Positions 36,300 to 50,100 of a DNA stretch of 64,000 nt are shown one piece after another. The notes below the pieces were generated by a model. That model ran no database searches, was not told where the DNA came from, and saw nothing but the letters and a program-made list of their open reading frames with translations. The DNA is from Sialis fuliginosa. Its lineage: Eukaryota > Arthropoda > Insecta > Megaloptera > Sialidae. How positions within the stretch are numbered: the stretch's first letter is position 1; every line of letters starts with the position of its first letter. The stretch spans positions 11,691,001-11,755,000 of the forward strand of contig OY540817.1 of assembly GCA_961205875.1 (NCBI GenBank), given 5' to 3'. Both the position numbers and the translations under genes were made by a program.

Positions 36300-37460
36300 A
36301 ATAAAGAAATTCTCGCATCGACACGCATGATTTTTGACTTTCTAGGGTCCAGGAATGCTTGAATAAAAAAATAACTTTTTGTCATTTATATGTATTTCAA
36401 AATCAATACTAATTTCTTTTGGTTAATTGTCTCTTTTGATTATCATACAATTTTTTATTAATATAAGTTCAGAATATATGTACAAAATTTCATTAATATC
36501 AGAAAACATTGTTGAAACTTGAAATACAGTTTTTAGTAGAATTTAAGAAAAATGTTTGATTTAAGTTGATGTTTAATTTAATTTAAGGTACCAAAACAGC
36601 TGTTCTTATATCTTCATTAAAAATAACAATATCATATGATATTTTATGAAATTTTGTATAGTGGTATACTTTCTAATTCTGAATAATTTTTATCAATAAT
36701 TCTTTTGTAGTATGATTAAAAAAAAATTATTTATATTTTTTAATAATATGTAACATATTTGAACATTTTAGAAAATAAAAAAAATCTGAAGAAAAAATAA
36801 CAATGTGTTGCATTTCTTTTATATATTTTGATTATGTTTTTGCACAAATATATTAAAATCATAAACTAATTTTGAGCAAATGTCATAACATGTTTTTAAT
36901 ATATTTTTTAATTAAATATATTTAATTAAATATTTATATCTATTATCTATATAATATAAAATAGTCGTAAATCTATAGAAATAAAATATAATGTTACGAT
37001 AGGTCCATCTGCAATGACTATTAAATATTTTTTTAAATGGTAATATTTGGTAATATTCGAAAGACAATTTTTATCGATTTACTGCGACATAAAAAAGATC
37101 ATACATTATTTATGTAGATTAATTCTTCTGCTTCATATTTTAATAGGTATGTGCTTTTAAATTATTTTTCAATAATTGATCATTTATTTTCCAAATATTT
37201 TTCAAATCCATGCTGTGTAAAGGAAAAATATGTATTTTCATAGGTGTTTTTTTGCATTCAGCGCATTCAAAAAATGTTTAAAAGCGTCCTCGATATTAAC
37301 GTCATTATTTTGAAGCATCCACCATGTGATTATCTGACGTCAATTTTGATAGATAACATTTTACTTTTATCAATTTTATTTAAAATTCAAATTATCAGCA
37401 TGTTCTGAGCTGTCGGAAAAGTAGCAATCCATTCGACAAAAACTGGATCTTTTTCATCAT
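36300..37460. other. No gene seen (AT-rich intergenic)
   Basis: Very AT-rich filler with no open frame or paired ends that I can support. Confidence 0.45.
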
Positions 37461-37470
37461 CATCAACAGC

Positions 37471-37745
37471 ATGCAGGGGTGTCCGTTAAATTTTTTTAAA
37501 GAGGGGGAGGGGCAAAATTTGTAAAAAGAAGAAATTACCTCCGCTTTTCCAAAAAAAACGGTTAGGTTAACATAATAATTTCAGAGCTTTTTTTGCTTTC
37601 CACAAATTGCAAATTTTGTACAATGGTAAGATCAAACAAAAATTTTTTCATCATCATCAAAGATTTGCATTATCTTATATTACGTTATATTAGGTCATAT
37701 CCCGGGGGGGGGGGGGGGAGTTGGAGGTGCTCTGAATGACGTTAC
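37471..37745. mobile_element. Decayed G-run element
   Basis: Begins near CAGGGGTGTCCGTTAAATTT with AGAGGGGGAGGGGC and closes near a run of about 16 G at 37703-37718 followed by AGTTGGAGGTGC. It resembles other G/C-run elements of this window. Ends not resolved. Confidence 0.35.
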
Positions 37746-38239
37746 GATATATTTTTTATATAACTGATAGGCTTATATATGTTACAATGGGCCTTTTGCG
37801 TTTCATTAATTTAATACATAACATATCTTAAAATAGATACAAATATTATTATAATCAGAATGAAAATGTATTTTTCAATGAATAATGAAATCAAGTAAGC
37901 ATAAATATATTTTCATTAAAGTTGAAATAAAGATGATTCAGATATTCTTTTATATAAAAAAATATAACTATAGTTATTGATTGAGTTCTCTTACTGTTGT
38001 TCAAGTAAAACAAACAGGGGCGGACTGATACAGAGATGAACGAAAATAATTGCAAGAATTGGGAAAGGTCAGTTTTATATTTTATTTATTAGATTTAAAA
38101 AACAAAATAAAAACAATTGTACAGCGGTAAGGTGATAATATTAAAAAATATTTTTATCTATTTGTAAAATAAATTGACCGGTTCAATATGATTTAAATAG
38201 GTACAATGCGTATAAGAATGTAATAATGAAATGTGTACA

Positions 38240-38503
38240 CAAATTTGCTTCCAGCTAACGCTATCTGCTAGGTGTCAAATTGTTGTGAAATTGCTCGATA
38301 TTTTAAAGCAGTGGTAATAAATGAATAATAATGTAAATGCTATGCATTTTATGAGGTACATTTGGCAGCACTTATTTCAAGTCGCTTATTTCTACTTAAT
38401 ACGCATGCGTCAAAGTAATTACACGTACGATTTCATTGGCTACATCTGTGAGTATCATTTATATTTAATACTTAGCAGATAGCGTTAGCTGGGAGCTAAT
38501 TTG
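38240..38503. mobile_element. MITE with about 30-bp inverted ends
   Basis: Left CAAATTTGCTTCCAGCTAAC, then GCTATCTGCTA; right TAGCAGATAGC, then GTTAGCTGGGAGCTAATTTG. About 264 bp, no coding capacity, clean target duplication not seen. Confidence 0.75.
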
Positions 38504-38509
38504 AATTTG

Positions 38510-40100
38510 CACTCAAGCAAATTCTTAATAATACCGGGCATAAATTGTATAAATGCAGTTAAAATTTATAAATCTATTCGTATAATCAGCGTAATTACGT
38601 AATATTTTTCCGTAAAGGTTAAGTGATTTTTGAAAAATTAAGCCCGAAAGATAAAATCCGTCTCTGAAAACAATAAGCAATTACGTTTTTCTTATTGAAT
38701 TATCATACCCTATTTTAATATGGTTATATTTACAAATGATAATAATATATTATTTGTTTTCTGTTTTGATCAATCTATAAATGACGAAGGTTATATGTTA
38801 AACGTCAAAAAGCGCTATCGTAAATTTCCGATGATACAAATATTTATTATATTTCAATAAAAAACTAGAATAAATATAACACGCATAAGAATAAAAATCT
38901 TTTATAAACATTAATGATTAAATGTAGTAATAATAATAATAATAATACATATAATCTTATAATAAATATTATGGTGATAATAAATATTAGTATATGCTGT
39001 TAAAAAGCTAATAGACAAACATTATTTAAAAAAAAATATTGTTTCAATATTTTACTTATTTTTCAATGAATTGTAATATTTTTATTAAGGTTCACGCTGA
39101 AACGAAATTGGCTTAAACTCGGATCATTTGAAATTTTGACGAGACGAGACAGAGATGATATCAGTTTTTTTACGTTTCGTCGGGAGTCTCACCAACAATT
39201 TCGTTTATGTTTAAATTAATAATTAAAATATTCGTTATATTTTCTAATTTATTTGTTTATTACATAAGAATTAATGGAAAAAAACATATTTATTGAGAGA
39301 AAAAAATTAATTATAGGTGATCGTTTTAAGGCCATTTTATATAGAAACTAATATTTTGAAAACGTTTCGTTATACAGAAAAATAGACATAACATTTTTGG
39401 ATAATTCTATTCTCTGCAACTTTTATAATTTTATTATATTTCTTTATTTATATTTTTAAAACATGTTTCTACTATGCAATAAATCTAAAATAATGAGAAA
39501 ATTTTGAAAATTGATAAAAAATGTAAAACATGACTATTTTTAATTTTATATAAAAACAGGAATTTTACGTCGGTATAAAAAATATTTAAAGAAGTTGTTA
39601 AGCCGTAAACAAATAAAAAACAAACAAGTTATTTAAAAATGTTGTTATTTGCATATATTAGGTATATGATAACGCTAAATACATAATTAATTTCGAACTT
39701 TATTTTTTAAATTCAAAATGACTATATAAAAAAAGTGTAATCGAACGCTTAGCACAAGTAGATAAAAAAGATAAAAAATGTGCATATAGATAAAGATTCA
39801 AAATACAATGCAGTTTCCATGCAACTTGGTACGATCATACAAATGATTTAAATAATGTATTATATTATTGCTTTAGATACAATTAATTACTTAAGTACTT
39901 ATTTACACAAAATAACTGTGTTATAAAGTACCTATTATATATTTGGACTTTTTTCTAACCTTACCTTGGAGAGATTAGATTAAAAAATGTTTTGTAATTT
40001 AGTGATTGATAAAACAATTCAGTTGAGTACTTTCAAAACTTACAATATAAGAACCTTATTATAATTTCTTGAAACCCCTTTTACTAAATTATTCTACATA
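38510..40100. other. No gene seen (AT-rich intergenic)
   Basis: AT-rich sequence. A less AT-rich patch at 39090-39200 (ACGAGACGAGACAGAGATGA, CGTTTCGTCGGGAGTCTCAC) is unexplained but has no frame. Confidence 0.4.
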
Positions 40101-40110
40101 CTTCTAATTG

Positions 40111-40200
40111 TAACCAGTACCGGCTTAAGGGGAGGGTGGGTGGGGGGGTGGGGGGCGAACCAGGGCGACCTAGGGGAAGGAGGTCTCGACGGTCTTAGGG
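40111..40200 (+). repeat. G-rich element fragment
   Basis: CAGTACCGGCTTAAGGGGAG followed by GGTGGGTGGGGGGGTGGGGGG and GGCGACCTAGGGG resembles the starts of the other G/C-run elements here. No right end visible. Confidence 0.4.
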
Positions 40201-40289
40201 AATTTGATAGTCTTAAAGTTAATGATGTAAGCTATATTAAAAAAAAAGTTTGAGTCTGTAGGATCGCGCCAAGCTGAGATATTAATTAT

Positions 40290-40965
40290 TCAACTCATAA
40301 CTTAAGGAATAAGCAGTGACGATAATAGTATATCAAGCTAGGGAAAAGTTTACTGCTCTGTTGCAATACGCTGCCTAAACTGTTTAATAGTGACCATATA
40401 ATGTAGTAAAGAATTGTGTAGAATTAAAGATCTAAAACAAAGTCTGCGATACCACATATCTAACTTTTATATTTACGCCACAATGACTGCTTTTATGTTA
40501 CAAATAAAATTAAAAATGTTTATAGACATATGACCTGGCAAAACATTAATCTTTATCGAAATAAATGATTCCATCCTCATAAGTACTAATGAAGATGTAA
40601 TATGCCTTTTACAGCATCCAATCTGGTCTTTTAGTTTATATACGGTAAAATATTATTAATAACGAGCGAACTAAAGAACAAGTGTCGCGTCGGAGCGGGG
40701 CAAATGGAACGATTCGCATGCGCTCGGCCGCTATTCGGACTCTCTTATCTCGGCCATAGTCTTTTGATCATCAATTGTTTATTTTGTTAATTAACTTTTA
40801 AATTTAAATAGAACAAAAAGTATTTGTACTTTGGTTAGGTAATTAAGATGTTCATTAGTTATTATTACAATAATAACTAATCGTGTTTGTACTTAATTTA
40901 ACTATATTTTTCAAAAATCCTAAACAATAATTTCGTAGTCCGCACAGGTAGTTTATAACAGACAT
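40290..40965 (-). mobile_element. Dispersed repeat family B, reversed copy split by an insertion
   Basis: 40290-40438 and 40894-40965 are consecutive parts of the reverse complement of 14446-14660 (CGCTGCCTAAAC..., AAGATCTAAAA, then AACTATATTTTTCAAAAATC, CTAAACAATAATTTCGTAGT). The roughly 455 bp between them are absent from the other copy, so they were inserted later. Confidence 0.6.
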
Positions 40966-41483
40966 AATATAAAGTAGTGTTTATTACTTACACTTTTATT
41001 TTGTCCTCAATACGGACCTGGCTGTACCCTTGCGGGAGACTGCGACATGTGCACTCATTTAAACTGATTGTAATCCATTAATAGTAATATAATATTTCAC
41101 AATCATTATAAATTTACTAGTTTTTTTCAAAAATAACTTATTAATGAAATCTGTAATATACAATTATTAAAACATATATATTTTAATGACGAAAAGTGTA
41201 TTTGTTTAAAATGAAATTTTCGGAGATAAATTATTAAAATTTCCAAAGATTAAAAAGTGAATGTTTTGTGTATGTTGTAAAATTGTTTGATTATTTCTTG
41301 TAAATAAATGAAAGAAGAAAATTTCGTTATGTGGTCATCCAATCGGTGAGTACTTAAAATTTTTTTTTCATTTATTCTTAAGTAATGATTTTTTTTTTAA
41401 ATATAACGAATCTTATATACATAATACATATTCTTAATAGTTATTATATTAAAGATTTAATAGTAAATATTGATTAATATAAT

Positions 41484-41548
41484 TACTCGGCCATCTTTGT
41501 TTTCTACTTAGATCCACGGATATAAGAAACAAAGATGGCCGAATTAAA
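41484..41548. repeat. Hairpin with about 20-bp arms
   Basis: CTCGGCCATCTTTGTTTTCT faces AGAAACAAAGATGGCCGA with one unpaired base; the loop is about 18 nt and contains TAGATCCACGGATATA. AGATCTAC/GTAGATC words continue downstream to 41655, including the perfect palindrome AGATCTACGTAGATCT at 41553-41568. Confidence 0.8.
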
Positions 41549-41659
41549 TTTTAGATCTACGTAGATCTTATTAAAATAAATAAATCTATGTTGAATGTAG
41601 ATCTATTTAAAGACAAAATAATACAGATCTTATTTGATCTACATTGATTTAATTTGCTC

Positions 41660-43040
41660 TTTCTTTGGTGCTCATTTTGTTTCATAGTAAATTTAATTTG
41701 GCTTTGATTTTTTATTAATAATTACTTTGATAAAAAGTTCCCCCACTGAAACCTTTTAATGTTAATGTTACCAACGAGTTTTATTATTTTGTTAAAACTG
41801 CAATAAATCGAAAACGTAATATGAAATTGAAATTGCAATAACCTAGGTATTTCTGTGTATTTCATATCTTCTTTGTCAATTTATTGAATACATTTTTGTA
41901 TCTTATATTGAACTGCATATAAAGTATGTACATGTTAAATCATTGAATAGTGGTAAGTAAAACCTGTATTACATTTGTGAATTTTTTCAACAATTTTAAG
42001 CAAATAAATTAATTAAACCCACCTGCTGTCTACCCCAGTCATTAGGGGTTGAATATCCAAATTTTTATTTTAATAGAAAACTATTTCACCCGAATTTACC
42101 TTTGTAACTAAAGCAGCTATGCAGATAAACACATCAAAAACTTTATTTTATTTTAATTGAATATGCTATTTGTCTTGTAAAATATTTGTGCCATGTACCA
42201 TTCGAGTGAATATAGCCATTTTTTTGCTCATACAACTTTTCCATCTTCTTGTTTATTATGTGCATTTTGTTCTCGAACAAGGAAACATTTTTTTAAGGTC
42301 TTGTTTTCTGTTTTGTTATTATGTATGTATATTTAATTTCTTTAAGTTGGTATTGCTGATTAATTGTTGACAAATTGAGGAGTGTAAAACGTTTGCAAGG
42401 CCATCAAGAAAAATTAGATCAAATTTAAGTACTTAAAATTGATGCAAAATTGTTAAATGTAATACAGGCTTATGAGACATTACCCTCCATACATTTAACT
42501 GGGGACACCCATGTTTATAATTAATGTGATATTTAATATTCATGTGGACTGATATTTTAAGTTACTCATCAAAATTAATTATTTATTTAATTATTGAATT
42601 TATAATTATATTTACATTATACAGTGGAATGTTTTACAAGTTATCAATTAAATTAAATAAAATATATGGTAACATTTGTATTGTGATAAAGATTTTTATA
42701 TAGTAGAAAAAGATTCCTATGTTTGTTTTGGTAAATAAACATTTTAGAAAAATGCATGTTTTCTTAATTACAAAAATAGAATTACATATCGTATAAAAGA
42801 AAAACAGGTGATCATATCTCATATTGAGAAATATTTTTAAAGATCATAAGTATCTGAAAATAATGTTATCTCGTTTTTTGTTCTTATTTAGATTGTAAAC
42901 AAAACGAGAAAACGCTGTCAGTTTTTATTATAACTTTTTTCACATTTTGACAATTTATGAAGGTTCTTGAAATAAATGTTACAAATAATTATTTATTATA
43001 AAAAAGTTGTAATAATAATAACTATCACGTTTATTATATT
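41660..43040. other. No gene seen (AT-rich intergenic)
   Basis: Open stretches on either strand are short and low in complexity; I support nothing here. Confidence 0.45.
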
Positions 43041-43043
43041 ATA

Positions 43044-43612
43044 AGGTATTGACACCAGTCTTGAATATGACCCCAGTAATGGATATTTTTAAATTAAATG
43101 TACTGAATTACAAATATTTGTTGATATTTGATTACTACCATTTTTGAATATGTATATAGATTACATTTAACTGTGTTACAGCGTGATTTGATGACAATTG
43201 GCCAATAGGTGTCAAAATGGTGGACATTTAAACTATTAGTTAGTATAATTTATTTATCAATTATTATATTATCATAGCAACTGCTTTACATTGTTTCAAA
43301 TTTGACGATTCTTTCTTTTATATCTTTTGTGTTGTAGTGCTTATAATTTTGTAATCATTAGCAAGTGTCCACACTACGTGCTTATTATTGGTTTTACTTT
43401 ATCCATTATTGGAGAAAAAACATAAACAAAATTAAAAACTATAATTTAAAAAACAAACTATATTTGCAGACTTTGATAATTAAATTGATTAAATAAAGAG
43501 TTACTTGTTTTATTAGTAACACTAGTTCATGAGAATTACAAAAAAGAAGCCTGTCAATCACAAAAACAGTAAATCTTGCTGTTATAGCGGCCATAACTGG
43601 TGGCAGTACCTT
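43044..43612 (+). mobile_element. TA-flanked MITE family D, copy 2
   Basis: Ends AGGTATTGACACC and GTGGCAGTACCT are inverted and flanked by TA. It is collinear with 31048-31573 apart from a 40-bp segment (AAGTGTCCACACTACGTGCT) near 43362 that copy 1 lacks. Confidence 0.75.
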
Positions 43613-43899
43613 ACCTATTAATCGCAAATTTCTAAAGCATTTTTTAACGATAGTAAATACTAGTCCAGTTTTAAATTAGATTTTGTTTGAATGAAAATTC
43701 CCACCCAGCTGAATTTTTGTATAAAGCAAGTTTCAGTTTTCGATATTGTAAGTTCTAACGTTATCATTGGAACTTAAAATTTTACAAGAAATAAAAAATT
43801 AATAAAAAAAAGTTTTTTGCTAATATTTCGAAAACTATTAGCTTTATGAAAAAAATATTTCCTATCAAAATTGTAGTTTATAAAATTTGTATTAATAAA

Positions 43900-44180
43900 G
43901 GCACTTTACATTTTTTCATATGAGTAATCGTTTCGAAAATATATGTGAAGTCGGAACGATAATATCGGTCCCTTGGTCAGTTTTAACTTTGGATCGAAAG
44001 AAAATTCTTCCAAAAATTTTCGACTCGTATATCAAATCTGTGAACGGACAACTCTTGTGAACTTTATTAAAAAGATGGGGTTACTGTCAAGGGGGTAAGG
44101 CAAAACGTTGAAGATAGTACAACGGACCTCTGGCCTACGTGATTAATATATAATAAATAAATAAATAAATAAAAAAACCT
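43900..44180. repeat. Unexplained less AT-rich segment with ATAA tail
   Basis: From about 43930 to 44140 the sequence is of higher complexity (CGGTCCCTTGGTCAG, GGACCTCTGGCCTACGTG) and ends in a tandem ATAAATAAATAAATAAATAA. The tail is typical of LINE 3' ends, but no frame survives. Confidence 0.35.
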
Positions 44181-44683
44181 GTGAACGACTTAAACAGTTT
44201 TATTTCCATTTAATTAACATGGGAAAAATTACTTTTATTATGTATGAATAACTTTTTTTTTAATTTCTCACAGCATCATTTTGTAGCGAATTAAATTTCC
44301 TACAAAAAAAATTCAGAGTGCTCTATTTATAGATTCAGTATTTTTAAAGATATTATATTATAAATGTTTATATTGTCGAACAAACATGCTTCATACATGG
44401 GTGGGATTTTTTTAATTCAGATTGGACAATTTTAAATGCAATTTTACTGAACTACAAATATTTAAATTAATACATACTAGATAAAAAATGCATCATGGGT
44501 AAATATAATTTGAAAAAAAATTAAAACGCAAGCACTTATTAATTATTAATTACATACCACAAGATTGTTGCTATGACTAATAATCTGATGTAATAGTTAC
44601 AAAATATTGGTATAACTAAAATAATTTGCAATTAGAAAATACAAATCAGTTTAGGATTTAAATCATCATTAGATTAACTTTCG

Positions 44684-44980
44684 CTCTATACCTTTTCAAC
44701 TTCAAATTGAGACTAATCAATTTCAAATTGGGAATAATCAATTTCAAATTGAGACTAAACAATTTCATATTGGGAATAATCAATTTCAAATTGGGACTAA
44801 ACAATTTCAAATTGGGAATAATCAATTTCAAAGTGAAGTTGATTGTTCCCAATTTGAAAATGTTTAGTCTCAATTTGAAATTGATTATTCCCAATATGAA
44901 ATTGTTTAGTCTCAATTTGAAATTGATTATTCCCAATTTGAAATTGATTAGTCTCAATTTGAAGTTGAAAAGGTATAGAG
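44684..44980. repeat. Long palindrome made of a short tandem repeat
   Basis: The left arm repeats AATCAATTTCAAATTGGGA and AAACAATTTCAAATTGAGACT units; the right arm, after a centre at about 44832, repeats their complement. Outer ends CTCTATACCTTTTCAACTTC and GAAGTTGAAAAGGTATAGAG match exactly. About 297 bp can fold on itself with only a few mismatches. The open frames on both strands here are products of the repeat and are nearly the same peptide. Confidence 0.92.
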
Positions 44981-44999
44981 TAAATTCTTAAAAATTTTA

Positions 45000-46620
45000 T
45001 TAATAAATAATAATAAAAAAGTTTTTTTTAAATTATGGATTTAATTTTTTTTATTAAAGTGTCTCTTTAAGAATGAATCTGAACTGAAATAGAACATTCA
45101 CAAATTTCCTCTTAAGTTAGATTACCTGCCGTCTTGTATTATTACAATTTCCGTTTACCCTTTTTGTAAAATTATTATTTGTATATTTGATTTTCGGTCT
45201 TCATAATTGTTATCCTGAATAAATGTCGTAGTTACTATTTAATTCTATTCATTTAAAATTAATTTATATAAAAATTTTATATTGGGTAATACCCATGACT
45301 AATTTGCTCTAATTATTGTCAATTAAAGCACAAGAACAATCAGACTAAACGCTTATTCAATAGGATATAAGTATAAAAATAAATTATTATTTTTTGTTAT
45401 TTATAATTCTTTTAAGTAAAAATTATTAAAATATTGGTTATATTAATTTATATTTATATGCAATTCATAGGTAGACAATATTGACGTGGTATTATCATAT
45501 TTTAAATATCAGTGTATTCAGTAAGTACTTTTTATAAAATAAATAACTCTGCTTGTTATTTATATTAATTGTTTAATTAATTAACAAAATTTGTTTACAT
45601 AATGAGATATAGAATTTAATTAATGAACATATTGGTGTATTCAATATATACAGGATGGTCGAATAGTTATAATCCTATATAATAAGGTAGATCATTTAGT
45701 TGATAGGGTTCCGTAGTCATTCTCACTACGATTTATAAAAAAAGAGTTATTCCAAAATGTTTCATAAACTATGGTTGCGAAAGTGTTCGTTATAATTTTC
45801 ATTGAAAGTACTAATTAAAAAATATATTCTGAAATTTTTTATGATTTTTTTTCTGATAATCACAGTAAAAAGCAAATATATCGTGACTGAAGATTGAAAT
45901 CAAAAGGCCATACAACATTTTTTGTTGTATTTTAGGATAAGTGAAATTTTTTTTAATATACTTTTCAGTCTATTGGATGGGGGTCAAAAAAAATTCATAA
46001 TTTTTGTTTTTGGGATATCAATCTGCGTCCGTATACAAAATTTCTTTTTAATCGGTATAAAATTCCTAGTTTTGTATGGAACCCTATAAAAAGAATATGT
46101 TTTGTTCACAATGCAAACAATCCTCTGGAACAGATAAATTATTTTGATTAATAGTGGAAGATATTTGACATAAATTATGGTGAAAGGTTTTTGTGGTTTC
46201 TTTACGAACTTTAAGACATTACTCTAGATACAAGTTAAATATTTGTTATGTTTTTGATATTATTTCCTTTCTCTTTTGAACAGAAAATCAAATCATATTT
46301 TTGTAGTTAATTTTCTGTTATTTTATTTTCATTTTAAGTCTGGTATTAGAAAAAAAATGCTTTATAGCAAAAGTTAAGTTAACACACACTATCTGCGGGG
46401 TATCAAATATGAAATGACAACCCTAATCAATGATATGGTATATATGAATGATCTTATCGTATGTGCGTTAAATAGAAATCAGCAATCTAAAAGTAGTGTT
46501 GACAGGTGTACATCATAGAATGCATAACTGCTTTATATTATTATTACAACTGGTATTAAATCACGGGAAAATTTATAATGATTAGACAATTCGCGAATAG
46601 CGTAAGCTTTGCTTTTGTTC
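45000..46620. other. No gene seen; worn repeat fragments
   Basis: Mostly AT-rich. At 45650 ACAGGATGGTCGAATAG and at 45707 AGGGTTCCGTAGTCATTCTC, with GGAACCCTATAAAAA at 46078, look like ends of a decayed element. No reading frame. Confidence 0.4.
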
Positions 46621-46625
46621 TAGAG

Positions 46626-46830
46626 CAGTGATCTTCAAACTGTTTTCCGCGGTACCTCTCTGGGGTTCCGTGAGACAAAATAAAATTTCGAAAATTTTTT
46701 GTTGACTATAGTGAACTAAGTTTCATTAAAATAATAATAAAATAGTTTTAGGGGTCAGACGGTCATGTAATAACAAGGGTTAATTTTGACCTGAAAAAAA
46801 CAATATGGCGAGAAAACTTAGCAAAACTAT
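46626..46830 (+). mobile_element. hAT-like terminal fragment
   Basis: CAGTGATCTTCAAACTGTTT followed by CCGCGGTACC and TGGGGTTCCGTGAGAC is the familiar start of hAT-type elements. No matching right end seen before 47100. Confidence 0.5.
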
Positions 46831-47198
46831 TTATTTATTTATTTTGATTTTTGACATTTGACTTATTGTTAGTTGTGAAACCTCATAGCTTGAGTAATAT
46901 TGTTTAAAAACATGTAGGTACTGTACACGATGACGTATTACTTTGATAAAATATTTCCTGAAAAAACAACACAAACAAAAAAACTGCATCAGTTAAGTCA
47001 TTGAAATAAAAAGATAACGTAATTCAAACGATTATAAACAATATTTAGAGATATGTTAAGTATAAATGCCCCACCACTCTCGTTTAAGTATCAGTCTTTT
47101 GATTTGAGTTGACGAGACAACAACACGTATAACTGGTTTTATAAAATAACGTGTGCTTTTTTCGTATTACTTCTGTATTTGATATTACAATTTGAAAA

Positions 47199-50100
47199 AT
47201 GAACGGAAACGCGTTTGAAAAAGTTATCCAAACAAACGGTTACGCAAAAATGAATGGGAAAATTGCCAACGGTGAAAACGGGGTTAAAAAGTTCCCAAAA
47301 GCTGAGTAAGTTAAAAAAATATATTTTTAATTCAGTTTTCGTTGTTTCCTTTTACAATATGTGCGGGGTGAGTTGCGAAATGATTACGTCAATTAATAAA
47401 AACTTGTTTGTTGATATGTTTATAAAATATTTTTTTTATTGTTTTTAATTTGGAGTTAATTATTTTGGCTTTTGAATGACTAATGATTTTATTTGTATAT
47501 TACATTATTAGATCATCATTAATTTAAATGATAAATATATATAAATACATGATTATTTTTAGATAAGTATTGGTATCAACATGATAATTAATTTGTAAAT
47601 TATTTTTATATTATACAAATATGATTTAATTAAAAAATCAATATTTGTAATAAGACATTAAATAAGACCTCAATCAAGTATACTTTACAAAAAGTGATGC
47701 ATTGTTATTTTTAATTTTAAGTAATATATTAATACAATACTATTTTTAAATTTCTTTTCATGAAAACTTCTTTTAGCACTTTATTTATAGTATTACCTTT
47801 ACTTAAATACAAATATTTAAATAAAAAACGGTCAGGGCATACACGGGTGTATTGTGTATGTCATAAGGATTTCGAAGGCACGAGGATTATTTTGAGCCAC
47901 TTACAAGCGTTATTTTTGAGTTATATAATAAAAATAAGGTCAAATTTTACTGAAACCCATCTTTGACACCCAACATGCCTTTTTATAAAAAAAAAATAAC
48001 TAGGACGCCCGTCCCTATTTTTCCACAATTTGAAATGATATTGTTGACTTTAGTATGTGTGGTTGGTAGTTTCAACAAAGTCCCTTTACTAATTTTTTTT
48101 CAGTTTTTTTGAGCCAGTAGTTACCAAGCTCGAGGGGGGAATAATTACTGCTTGAAACCCTTTTCAGGTGCATAAAATTATATATTCAGTAAAAACTTCA
48201 AGTTTCTAGCTTTTATATTTTACGAGATATTTTGCTATGACTGGAAAGGACGGATGGACGACAAAGAGAGATTGGTAGTGTTTCTTTGGAACTCTAAAAA
48301 GACAAGACTGAATTGGAATATATAAAAAATAAATAATAATAATTATTATTTATTTATTAAATAAATATTTTTTATATAACCATTTGAAAATAACATCATT
48401 AGTACCTATTAATTATTAGATAAATATATTTTGGCATATTTAAAAAGGAAGAATAATAACAAGGACAACGTAAACGTCAAAATGAAATTATTTAATTGGA
48501 AAATAAACAAAAACATCTACCTGCAAAGTTCAAGGTTATTTATTTCAATATAAATACATTTGCAAGGTGTGTAAAAAATCTTTATTGATATCTGGTTATC
48601 AAGTTTTTCGAGTCAAATTTAGTAAATAATAGACATATTCGTGGTATACGAATTTATAGTTTTTTTTTTAAATTTAATACTCTAAAAATGGATTAATTAA
48701 CTAATAAAATTTTGAAATAAAATAATATATTATTATTATTATTATATATAATAATAATTATTATTATTTATTAATTAATTAGAATTAAATATGATATCAC
48801 CAAATAGAAAACACCCATACAACGTGGAAATATAAATATGTAGTTTTGAAAAAACTTCTCGATAAAAATTGAATCTAAAGATAAGTATAAATAAAAAAAA
48901 ATGTCTTAAAACTCGTGTATAGTAACAATTTAAAAAAGTTATCGTAATTGAATTGATATCATGAAATTATTTATAATAAAATATAAGTTCATTTATGTCA
49001 ATCAATAATTAGATTATTTGCATATTGATTTATGATATATGTATAACGAAAATATTAATTAAAGTTATTAGTAATAAGAGGGATAAGATAATAAATAACA
49101 AAACGTCCTAATTTCTTCAAATTATCAAAAAATAGAGCATTATATCTCGGTAACGGGGAAAGATATTTGAATGCGTAATAATTTAAATTAAAAAGCAATC
49201 CAGCGCCTTTAAAATGATTTGTAACAGTTAAGATATTTTTGTGTTTTATAATAATAATGATAGTAATTTATTATTTAGGTTTACAAAATAACTGTAATGG
49301 ATAAATAGCAAGATATATCTGGTTTTGGTTGAATAGATTCAATAATAATAAATGATTAATTAATTAGAAAGCTTTACGAAATAATTTGCAATGCTGTTTG
49401 CTATAATAATTTGCATATAAGTTTTTGCTAACATTCACATTTATTGATGTTTTTTATGATGTTTGTTTTACTAATGCGTATTAAGAATGTGTTATATAAC
49501 AAATATTTAAAATACAGTTATGATTTCCTTATAGAGAATAAACATTAAACTGGTTTTAAAACTTTAGCATTTTGTGGATACAGAGTGAAAAGTCTTTGTA
49601 CTTGAAAATGATCAATTAGATAATAATATTTATGTATTTTCTTAAAACCATGTTATTGTATTTATACAGGGTGTTCAGTAAACATACCGATAAACTTTCA
49701 GGAGTTGTTAAGGTCATTAAAACAATCGATTTTTGTTAATAAACCGTTTTTCCTCAAACGAACCGTTTTAGCAGTAAAGCAAAAGAAAGGACCACTCGTA
49801 AAAGTAATTAATTTTGCCTTTTTGTTGAAATGATAGTCCATAGTATGCTGATCAAAAGTTGTAAAGGGTGCAACCTATGAAAATCCATAATTTCGATTTT
49901 ACGTTTGTATTTACTTTTATTTTTTATCTCCTAAAGGGTCAATTTATGGAAAAATTTATTTTACATGATTTATTAGATGTGATATAAAATAATATAATAA
50001 TTTCTGAATACAACACTGTGCATACATAATCAGAGTATTGACATTTGCACTGATTTGTGTGTGACAATTAACTTAAATTAATATCAATTGTGTTCATAAT

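Noticed and set aside
44658..44991. Open frames of 94-99 codons on both strands with nearly identical repeated peptides
   Set aside because: They are the consequence of the palindromic tandem repeat; real proteins on both strands with the same sequence are not plausible here.
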